Below are positions 32,883 to 42,588 of a stretch of DNA of 64,000 bases, piece by piece. The position numbers were made by a program, and so were the translations under genes. The DNA comes from Acanthochlamys bracteata (lineage: Eukaryota > Streptophyta > Magnoliopsida > Pandanales > Velloziaceae), in contig CM034142.1 in assembly GCA_019914995.1 (NCBI GenBank), forward strand, positions 5,041,031 to 5,105,030. The letters are read 5' to 3'. The notes under the pieces were generated by a model. It had not been told where the DNA came from. It made no database searches and worked only from the letters and a program-made list of their open reading frames with translations. The first letter of the stretch is position 1. Each line of letters opens with the position of its first letter.

Positions 32883-34609
32883 ATTTAGAATCAGTAGCTA
32901 TCTAGGTTAGTTGGTGGTATTCTATACATAACAGTGTCTTGTGGATCAGTATGTTTTGTTGTTTATGATTGTGCAAAATTAGGTTGTTCACAATCTTATT
33001 GCTTCCATAAGAACTATCATGTTTTATCAGCGTGAATGGTTAACTGGTTAAGTGCTGCGTGATTGAGATCCATGCAGCCTTCACTAGAGATGAAGTTTAT
33101 TATGTTGTGTGATGAATCCCTACGGTCTTTTCATTTATTGTCGATTAATTTGCGTATCTGTGAAGCAGGTAAAGAATTATCAGGATGATTTAGCCATATG
33201 TCACTCATTGCGTGCTTGATAAGACTTCACTAAGCTAATGTAGTAGGAGATATGTATGAATATAACTGTGTATTCAATTGAAAAGGATTCTTGTAGTCAT
33301 TCTCTATCACCTAAGTTGGTGAATAATAGCAGCTCATGATGTTTGCTTATATAATTCGAGTTGTTTGAATCTATATGCCTTTGTTAATGCTTCTAATGTT
33401 TTCTTAACTATCATGAATGATTCTTCATGCAAGATTAGCCAATCTAACAAAATTTCATTTTTTATATTATTAAATATGTAGGTTCTTATGGTATATAATT
33501 CAATGCCATTAATTATCTGCACCTTATTTTATAGAAGGCATTAAGATACTGACACATGTAGCATGATTAAATTAATGCGATGGAAGTTTGCAAGTTGCTT
33601 ATTAATTTATCAAAAAACAGAGAAAAGAAATGGTATAGATAATGTAGGAACTTGTAGTGTTCGAAGCTAGTTGGAAACACTCCAAGTTTTTTGAAAAAGC
33701 AGGAAGGCTCAAAATTTTTCTGGTGCTTTGTTAATTTTAGTATCTTCATCTTATACCAGCATTAAGTTTGACAGATTTATTCATACATGATGTATGAATA
33801 ACAATCAGTAAGATGTATGTTGAGAAAGAACGTAGGCTTTAGAAAAGGATATATAGTCCTTTCTTTTCGAGGATTGTTTTGGTTAATTGTGTAATTAGGA
33901 CTCTCGTATGTCCTCATTATATTATAATGGAGCAACCTGATAGTAGATTCAGGGGTTTTTTTTCAGCAATTAATTATGCACTTTCTTATATCACACTATA
34001 GCAGTTGCTTGTTGACATCCTCTTATGTGGTCTTTAATGAGAATGGCGTATCAGTTTTAAATATCTAAGCCTCCAGCCTCTAATATTTGTGTTTATCGTC
34101 ATTGCTATCATATGCTAGACCTCATAGCTAAAGCAGATTTACCTTTGGAAGATCATTTGATATTTGTGCTACAATGCTGTTTGTGTAACTGTGTAATCTG
34201 GATACAGAGATCTTCTTATTTTGCTTTTCACTTACTTTGCCATCAACTGTTTAGTGTGTTCAAATTGCTCAAAATTGAAATACCTTTTTGTAATTACTTT
34301 CTTTTCATCTACAAATATACGCACAATAGTTTTTTCTAGCAGGTTTCAGTTTAGATAGTGCCAAGTTATGGCAAGTGTGCATTTATCAGCATAAGAATTT
34401 GAAAATGGTAATTTAGTGTTGTTGAAGCTTGGTAACTTTTCAGATTTCTACATTCGGTACAAGAGTTTTGTCGCAAGATTGATTTATTCTTCAAAACTTG
34501 CATACAGCATGCTAAAGTGAGTTGGTCAATATTAAGATTGAGGTAAAAGAAATTGCAACGAGCATATTAATTGTGGTATAGTTTCAAACAAAGATGAAAA
34601 TATAATGCA
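32883..34609. other. Intergenic DNA, no gene recognised
   Basis: Only short, low-similarity open frames (for example 34112-34339) are present. I see no RNA gene or transposon ends that I can support. Confidence 0.45.
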
Positions 34610-34835
34610 TGTTTGGCATTGCGTTTTAAAGTGCTTTTCCTTCCATATACAATTTCTCCTTTCTAATCTATTTTATACATATTTTCAAAAAAATTTAAAA
34701 TATATATAAATTATATGATAAAGTTTTTATATAATTTTTAATATTTTTTGAGATAAAAAAGGATAATTTGTGTAAAAAATTCTAAAGTAAGTTTTTTTTT
34801 TCAAATTTCTTATTTAAGCAATTCTAAACGATCTC
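34610..34835 (+). repeat. AT-rich dispersed repeat, copy 5
   Basis: GCATGTTTGGCATTGCGTTTTAAAG, then ATATGATAAAGTTTTTATATAATTTTTAATATT, ending in AATTCTAAACGATCTC. The opening GGCATTGCGTT matches the reverse complement of the copy at 46690-46945. Confidence 0.5.
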
Positions 34836-36580
34836 ATAATCAGGAATTAGGGTGTGCTTTTCATGGATGCTTCTACAAATTTGTTAACATTAAAGACCAA
34901 TTTATTCAGAACCCGTGAAGTAAAAATTTGTTCAGAACAAAGTGTAATTTTATTATTGCAACATAACGATACACAACTATATCAAGACTAAAATAGCAAA
35001 TGAAGTATTTACAAATGCTGTGCATGAAACTTATCTAGCATCAGCAGTTGAAGCATCTTTCAGTACATCAAACGTTCAATCCGAAGATGAATTCAATCAG
35101 AATGATAGTTGAATTACATGTCGTGATGCAATTGCAAATGAAATATATAGACATTTGTGAGTTATTGTGGCAGTGTTTGATTTTACAATTGTATTTTATT
35201 TTGCTACGATATGTATGATCGTATAATATCTATATTAAAGTTTGTTTGATATTGTTAACAATTGACTTTATTAGCTGCTCAATATTTATTTAATACTTTT
35301 ACACTATAAAAATAAAATATATAATTATAGAGATTTAAATACATGTCAAAATTATTTATTAATTTATAGTAATAATACTAAATTTACAAAATAATATAAA
35401 ATCCTTTTGATAATTATTTAAATATATTTTTCAAATTTAATATTATAATAATAATTGTATAATAAATATTATTCAAATTTAACTATTGATTTATATCAAT
35501 AATATAATTTGTTAATAAATTTATAAATATTGATATAAGTAATTATTTATATAATTTTTACATAATAAAATTATTAAAAAAATAAAATAATATATAAAAA
35601 AGAATTAAAAATTTCATAATATATTAATTACTATATATGTAGGGTCATTTTAGTCATTTTATATTTCATACAGAAATAAGTATAAGTTTAGTCAAACACT
35701 TCACTCAGCTTTCAGCATTAAAAAACACGATACAATAAAAATTATCCAAACACTTTTCAGCATAAAGCTGATTTTTTAGCAAAAGCTTCACAGCCGCTTA
35801 CAGCACTCTAAAGCAGTTTTATCTTAAAAGCACAAAAGTTTTGGCACATCCAAGCGGGCTTGTATCAACTTAAATTGCTTTCCGTCAACTATTCAGTTAT
35901 ATCTGCTGATGTGAGCCTCCTATTTTGTGCATTGTCTTTTTTTTGGGTGCGTTTTTTTAGTTTTAAAAACAAATTCTTAAGAAGTAAATTTTTAGAAATG
36001 AATTTTTAAAAATAATATTATTAAAAATAAACTAAATATTTATATATTTTTTTGTAATTAGAAGTAAGTTGAAAGTAAATTTTTGTATGTTTTTGTGTTG
36101 AAAATGAGATGTTAAAAGTAAATAAAAGTAAATTCAATGGTTTAAATATACATTACATTTATTTGAAGTATTTATTTTGTTAGAAAGAAATTTTAATTTT
36201 TAATTTTAAATTTTGAATTATATTATTTTATATATTTAGTTATTTTTAAATTATATTTTAATTTTCATACCAAATTTCAATTTTATTAGAATTAAATTTC
36301 AAACTTTACTTTATTATATAATTATTACTTTAAATTTTATTTTTATTAAATTTTATTTTACAAAATTTATTTTTATAAAAGTTACTTTTATATAATTGAA
36401 ACACATCGTATTAGTTTTCAAATAATACGCCTTCTTAAGTGAACTAATGCTAATCAATAACTTCTAATCAAAATTGAGCATTAACTTTCATCGAGTGCAA
36501 TCGCACAATAAAATTAATAATAAATCTCTAACCATGTTTACTTAGGAGATTCTTACAATCATGTCTATTACATTAATATA
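34836..36580. other. AT-rich intergenic DNA
   Basis: No gene is seen. Segments at about 35165-35870 (ending CAAAAGCTTCACAGCCGCTTACAGC and CACATCCAAGCGGGC) and about 35945-36420 look like further MITE-type insertions by composition, but I could not define paired ends. Confidence 0.4.
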
Positions 36581-36585
36581 ATTTG

Positions 36586-36689
36586 TGTTGGCGTGAGTTG
36601 AAGTGACAATAATACCTTATATATCTAGTATATATAGGTAGACATATATTCGTATTATGTGATTTTAGAATAATATATGTATTTTAACA
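36586..36689 (+). repeat. Copia 3 5' LTR
   Basis: TGTT...AACA ends, 104 bp. Compared with the 3' copy, all five substitutions have A or T here and G or C there. Confidence 0.93.
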
Positions 36690-36702
36690 TGGTATCAAGA
36701 GC
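36690..36702 (+). promoter_or_regulatory. Copia 3 primer-binding site
   Basis: TGGTATCAAGAGC abuts the 5' LTR. It equals the initiator tRNA-Met site with one extra A. Confidence 0.88.
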
Positions 36703-36930
36703 AAATTAAAGAAAAACCCTAACTGCACCGTTTGTCGCGCCATCGACAGTCATATCTCATCGGATTCCGACACAACGTACCATCAGACCAGACTCAATAT
36801 TAGTTTGTCACCGCCGGCGACGAAAGAAAAAGAAAAAAATTCCATACCAAACCGGCGAACGCTAGCATCGCCACCGTAGCCAACGCCGGATCTTCCTCGG
36901 TAGATCTGATCTTCAACACAACTCACCGTA

Positions 36931-37016
36931 GCTGCCGTTGCCAGATCTGCTCGCCGCCGCGAGTTTCTTCTCCGCTGCCGCTGCCAGGTCCGCTCGCCGC
37001 CGCGAGCTTCACTTCT
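36931..37016 (+). repeat. 43-bp tandem duplication in copia 3 leader
   Basis: Copies start GCTGCCGTTGCCAG (36931) and GCTGCCGCTGCCAG (36974) and both contain GCTCGCCGCCGCGAG. The differences I see between them are mostly C/T or A/G. The leader (about 36720-37200) is GC-rich, unlike its surroundings. An open frame at 36938-37243 crosses it but shows no protein similarity. Confidence 0.8.
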
Positions 37017-37270
37017 TCCACACTGCCACCAGATTCGCATTGCTGCCGCCCGATCGACCGCCGCTTGCCAGTCGCCGCTCAATCATCCGAGCTCGACATC
37101 CGGCTCTCCCGCCGATCCCGTCGACATCTCTCCGGCTCTCCCGCAGAGGTTTCGGTTTTCCCCAACTTCCTGTGGTGAAACTTTTCTCTCTCGGCGCCCG
37201 CATTCAAAATCACGAGCATGGTTTTTTCATTAATTGTGATTGATTTGGCTGCGTTGTTACTAAGCCAAAA

Positions 37271-38240
37271 ATGGATCAACAAAACAGTATAATCTCTGTG
37301 CTAGATGACTTCACAGCTCGAATGACACAGGTATTGACTCAGACTCAACTTCAAAATTCGAGCTCACATTGTGATACATCTACTGGACAAATTAGCATTA
37401 AATTGGACGGCACTAATTATGCATTATGGTCTCAAGTTGCAGAAATGTACATCTCTTCTAAATACAAATTGTGATATATCAATGGAGATCTCCCACAGCC
37501 TCTATCTACTGATTCTACATTTAGAAAATAGAAAACTGAAAATTCAACCGTGAAGGGGTGGTTGCTCAGCTCGATGGATCCTAGTTTGATAGGTAATTTC
37601 ATTCGGTTTCCTACGGCGAAGGCAGTATGGGATGCAGTGGCTACAACTTATTTTGATGGCACTGACACCTCACAAGTGTATGATCTCAAAAGGCAAGTGA
37701 GCCGAACGAGACAGGCTGGAGGATCCATTGAAGCGTATTATAATACTCTACAAGGTTTATGGAGGGAGATTGATTTTCGTCGTCCTAATCCAATGGAGTG
37801 CGATATGGATATCCACAAGTATAATTCTATACTACAGGAGGATAGAGTGTACACCTTTCTTGATGGATTAGATGATCGACTTGATAAAGTACGAAGTGAT
37901 GTGTTTCAAATTAGACCATTCCCGATAGTGGAGCAGGCATATGCACATGTTAGACGAGAAGACTCGAGGCAGTCCGTTATGATGACGGGAATAGAAGCTC
38001 CTACTGGTACAGTTATGGTGTCTAAGGGTGGAAATAAAACATCTACTCTTCAGTTAACACCTGCTAGCACTATGATCAAAACTGGGCTAAATGCAAGAAA
38101 ACTACAAGCACCCTCAAAGCCAAAAAACACTGATAGAAGGAGTAGGCTGCACACATTGTGGGAAGACGAAACATACCCAGGAGACATGCTTCAAATTACA
38201 CGGATATCCAGACTGGTGGAATGAGTTCAAAGCCAAGAAA
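37271..38240 (+). pseudogene. Copia 3 gag, broken
   Basis: Gag starts at ATG 37271 (MDQQNSIISVLDDF). The family block ISIKLDGTNYALWS follows, then TGA and TAG codons near 37471 and 37530. A long open part at 37550-38224 holds KAVWDAVATTYFDG, VYDLKRQVSRTRQ and FLDGLDDRLDKVR, typical of the copia gag capsid domain. A CCHC knuckle CTHCGKTKHTQETC lies at about 38148-38189 in the next frame, followed by FKLHGYPDWW. Confidence 0.87.
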
Positions 38241-38423
38241 CAACGTGATGCTATTGCTAGTAGTAATATCGGTCGAGCTACTGTGGTAAATGCGAAACCT
38301 CAACTGTCTCTTATTTCACAAGTTGACCAGCCAAGTGTCACTCATCCACCAAATGCATCTCCTACTACCAACTCAAGTAACTGTAATCATATGTTATCCA
38401 ACTCTTCTCACAAAAATTGTCAA

Positions 38424-41400
38424 GAATGGATAATTGATTCAGGGGCAATTAACCACATGTCGTATGACTCCCGTGACCTCACCACTACTACTTTCCCGAG
38501 ATGAACACCTAGTGCCAATGCGAATGGAGTCATATATCCAGTCACAGAGGCTGGAACAGTGGCCCTATCATCTTCTCTCTCACTACCAAACACTTTACTT
38601 GTTCTGTCTCTTTCAAACAAATTGATATCAGTGGGACAAGTCACTGAGGAATTGAATTGTTGTATATTAATGTATCCTCAGCTTTGTCTTCTTCAGGATA
38701 TTCTCAGCAATTAAATCATTGGTCGTGGTACTAAAAGAGGGAGGTTATACTGTATTGAAAACTTCAGTCCTGCTAGAGTGAACCATACTCATCATGTATC
38801 TGACGATAAGCAGAGGCAAATCTGGTTATGGTATCGTCGGTTGGGGCATCCTTCTTTTAGTTATCTGCAATTTTTACTACCAAATATATTTTCTAGTTTG
38901 AACTCTTCAGATTTTAAATGTGATGTGTCAATGTTAACTAAAAGTCATCGTGCTTATTACCTACTAACTTTAGGAGGAGTCAAACTCTGTTTACTTTGAT
39001 TCATTCTGATATGTGGGGGCCCTTCTCCTATTTCCAACTCCTCTTGCTTCCGTTGGTTTGTGATTTTTGTTGATGATTGTACGCGAATGACTTGGCTCTA
39101 TTTAATGAAGAATAAATATGAAGTGTTTGACATTTTCCGCTACTTTCATACTATGATTCAAACTCAATTTTCAACTAAACTTCAGATTCTTCGTTCGGAT
39201 AATGGTGGAAAGTATATTAGTCATTACTTTATTGATTACTTTCAAACTCATGGCATTATTTATGAAACCATATGCTCTCATACATCATAGCAGAATGGTA
39301 TTGCTGAACGAAAGAATAGACATCTTCTGAAAACAACTAAAGCCCTTATGATCCAAGCAAATGTGCCTCAAAGTTATTAGACAGGTGCAGTTGTTTCAGT
39401 AGTTTACTTGCTTAATCGGATGCCCTCCAAGGTACTGAACTTTAAAACTCCTCTTCAAGCATTATCTCATCATAAATCTTTGCCGTCGATTTTGATGCTT
39501 CTACCTCGTATATTTGGATGTGTGGCATTTGTGCATCTACATAAATATCAACGGACTAAACTTGATCTTTGTGTTGTTCGTTATATATTTTTGGGTTATG
39601 GTATACATACGAAGGGCTATCAGTGCTATCATCCCCCCACTTGACGCATCTATGTCACCATATGTTCTTAGAATCTGAAATATATTTTTCTAATCTAGTA
39701 TCCAATTCTTCTCTTTAGAGGAAGACACAATATGAACAGCGAAATTAGAATAGTTGGCCAAGATTTACAGAAGAAGAAACTTTCATACCTGTTGCACCTA
39801 ATCCAAAGATGGTAAGGGAAACAGAGCAGAAAAAAATAGCTAGGCTTATTGAAGAATCCGAATCTGAAAGGCCTATCTCACCACAAGCAGATGACACCAT
39901 CGAAGAAGAAAACCCCCCTTATCCTTTAGTACCAGAAAACCAACTCTAGAGAATATTCATGAGGTAAGTTTCCCGATCACTCCACCTCCTGATGACATGT
40001 CGAATACTTCTACTGGTTATAAGTTACCATTCAGATATAATCGTGGCAAGCTTGCTGATAAATATTCACTAGATTTTGAAAGAAAAAATGTAAAATATTC
40101 TATTGCCAACTATGTTTCATCATAGGGACTATCAGAACCATTGAAGACCTTCATGAGTGAGCTATCCTCTTATCACATTCCTAATGGAGTACAGAAAGTC
40201 TTAGTAGATCCTAAGTGGGCTCAGGCGACAGAAAAAGAGATAAAAGCACTACAGAAAAATAATACGTGGACTCTTGTCACATTACCAAAGAGAAAAAAAG
40301 CCGTGGGATGCAAATGGGTATTTTCTGTCAAGCATAGAAAAGATGGATCTATTGAAAGGTACAAAGTAAGACTTATGGTGAAAGGATATACATAGACATA
40401 TGGTGGGGACTACCAAGAAACATTTTCACCAGTGATAAAATAGAACACTGTCAGAGTCCTCCTATCTCTTGCAGCAAATCTAAATTGGCCACTACATCAG
40501 TTTGACGTAAAGAATGCCTTTCTACATGGTGATCTAAAGGAGGAAGTATACATAGATATCCCACCAGGATACACTGTGGCATCTCAAGCTGGAATGGCAT
40601 ACAAACTTCTGAAGGCACTATATGGACTAAAGCAATCTCCTCGGGCCTGGTTCGTATGATTTAGTCCGGCAACGAAAAAATGTGCATTCAAACAGAGCAA
40701 CTCAGATCACACTTTGTTCTTCAAACATAAACAAGAAAATGTAACAATTTTGATTATTCATTTTGATGATATGATAATAACAGGTGATGATGCGGAAGAA
40801 ATATTTGTACTACAAAAACATTTATCTACGGAGTTTGAAATGAAAGATCTAGGAGGACTTAAATACTTTCTGGGTTTCGAAGTGGCTCGATCTGAAAGAG
40901 GTATTTTTATATCTCACAAAAAGTATGTATTAGATCTACTATCTGAAACAGGAATGTTTGATTGCAAATCAGTAAATACTCCAATTATTCAGAATCACAG
41001 TTTGGAAAAATATTCTGATTATGTACCCACCAATAAAGAGAGATACTAGAAAATGTTGGAAAATTAATTTATTTATCTCACACAAGAGCAGATATTGCTT
41101 ATACTGTAAGCGTGGTAAGTCAATTCATGCATTCTCCTAGTGAAGATCATATGAATGCAGTAATTCGAATTCTTCGCTATTTAAAATTTACTCCAAGGAG
41201 AGGCATCATGTACTCTAAGAATAACCACATTGATAATGAAAAATATACTGATGACTGGGCAGGAAGTATCTCTGATAGGAGATCTACGTCAGGATATTTT
41301 ACCTTTGTAGGTGGTAATTTAGTTACTTAGAGGAGTAAGAAACAAAAAGTAGTTGTATTATCAAGTGCAGAAGCCGAGTTCAGAGGTATGAGCAAAGGTT

Positions 41401-41700
41401 TATGTGAACTTCTTTGGTTAAAAAGATTACTTAAAGAGGTAGGCTACACACCGATATCTGAGATGAAGCTATTTTGTGATAACAAGATAGCATTAATATT
41501 GCTCATAATCCAGTTCAAAATGATCGGACAAAACATGTTGAAGTTGATCGTCATCTTATCAAACAGAAACTAGACGACAAAACAATTCAGTTTCCATTTG
41601 TGAAGTCTGAAGATCAATTAGCAGATATACTTACAAAAGCTGTTTCCAATAAAATATTTTACAACTCACTTGACAAGTTGGGTATTAGAGATATCTATAC
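38424..41700 (+). pseudogene. Copia 3 pol (protease, integrase, RT, RNase H), broken
   Basis: Protease: EWIIDSGAINHMSY near 38424. Pre-integrase: LWYRRLGHPSFSYLQ near 38825. Integrase: FVDDCTRMTWLYLMKNK near 39066, ILRSDNGGKYIS near 39187, and a stop in place of glutamine just before QNGIAERKNRHLL (39289). RT: open 40141-40395 with [32 protein letters not shown] near 40502, ALYGLKQSPRAW near 40616, and a catalytic box reading HFDDMIITGDD near 40759 where YVDDM is usual. RNase H: SRRSTSGYF-like block near 41280, SKKQKVVVLSSAEAEF near 41335, LFCDNKIAL near 41470. Stops near 40393, 40441, 40657, 41047 and 41328. Confidence 0.9.
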
Positions 41701-41714
41701 ACCAACTTGAGGGA

Positions 41715-41815
41715 TGGCGTGAGTTGAAGTGACAATAATACCCTATGTATCTAGTATATATAGGTAGACATGTATTCGTATTATGTGATTTTGGAATAAT
41801 ACATGTATTTTAACA
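41715..41815 (+). repeat. Copia 3 3' LTR
   Basis: It is 101 bp and follows the purine tract TTGAGGGA. The first three bases present in the 5' LTR (TGT) are missing. Confidence 0.92.
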
Positions 41816-41820
41816 ATTTG

Positions 41821-42588
41821 TTCATAAAATTAATAATAAATTCAAATTTAATTGCTTTCACGTTTAAAAAGGAATATAATAGCTTGAAGTTTTGGATAAT
41901 CGTCAGTCTTTTAACATTTTTTCCGTTTAGACCAACCCTATTTTTATGAGCCATTGATTATTAAAATATTATATTTTAAGGTATAATACAACATATATTA
42001 AGAATGAGTTTCTGATTTAATTTATTACGTTAATGTATTATGTAATATTTAAAATTTGTAGAATGCTATCTCTTTTATACATTTGCTATCTTACGGTTAA
42101 TATTCACAATAAATTATTTAATTACATAATGTTGCTTTTATATTCTTAGAATATTTCTTTATCGAAAGACAACAAAATAATCATTTTTAATAAATAAGCA
42201 AAAAAGATTTAAATATTTGTAGGATAGTACATAGCCAACTTGTCGAGGGATGTGTAACAGAAACAAATCTGACTGTGAAAAAAATTAATTTTACCAAAAC
42301 AAATTTTATTAAATAATTAAAAATAATACAATATAATATAATTAAAAATAAATTTTGGATAAAAATAGTATTAACTATAAAATAAAAATAGAAATTTAAA
42401 TAATAAGTAAAATATATAAATATTAAATTTAAATTTGGAAGTAGTAAATAAAGTTTGAAAAGTAATTGAAATATGTACTAACTCAAACCTGATCCGAGAA
42501 TATTTCTTTTTCTTGTTTCGCTCTGGAACCGGAGTGCAACCCAAACAATAAACAGCTAGGGTTGCTGATTTTTGTTCTCATTCCAGTA
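41821..42588 (+). promoter_or_regulatory. Upstream region of the PWWP gene
   Basis: AT-rich non-coding DNA. The last 80 bases (CTCTGGAACCGGAGTGC to GCTAGGGTTGC) look like a transcribed leader. I did not find a clear TATA box. Copia 3 ends about 770 bp upstream of the start codon, so element and gene regulation could interact; this is inference. Confidence 0.4.

Larger units (their letters stand above)
36586..41815 (+). mobile_element. Short-LTR Ty1/copia element 3 (5230 bp) with target duplication
   Basis: Exact 5-bp duplications ATTTG flank it (36581-36585 and 41816-41820). LTRs are 104 bp (36586-36689, TGTTGGCG...TTTTAACA) and 101 bp (41715-41815, lacking the first three bases). They differ at five positions, all transitions. 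Domain order is GC-rich leader, gag, CCHC knuckle, protease, integrase, RT, RNase H. It is less decayed than copia 2, with some open stretches above 200 codons, but interrupted by stops at glutamine and tryptophan positions. It probably belongs to the same broad short-LTR copia group as copia 2, though their LTR sequences differ. Confidence 0.94.

Noticed and set aside
33026-33095. tRNA-like stretch (GGTTAACTGGTTAAG with a GATTGAGATCC block)
   Set aside because: I could not fold a cloverleaf with paired acceptor and anticodon stems; the B-box match is poor.
36938-37243. 101-codon open frame in the copia 3 leader
   Set aside because: It reads through a 43-bp duplication, has no similarity I recognise, and is overlapped by open frames on the other strand, as expected for GC-rich DNA.
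42562-42588. Nine-codon upstream extension of the PWWP protein
   Set aside because: It begins only at TTG; the first ATG at 42589 is the usual plant start.
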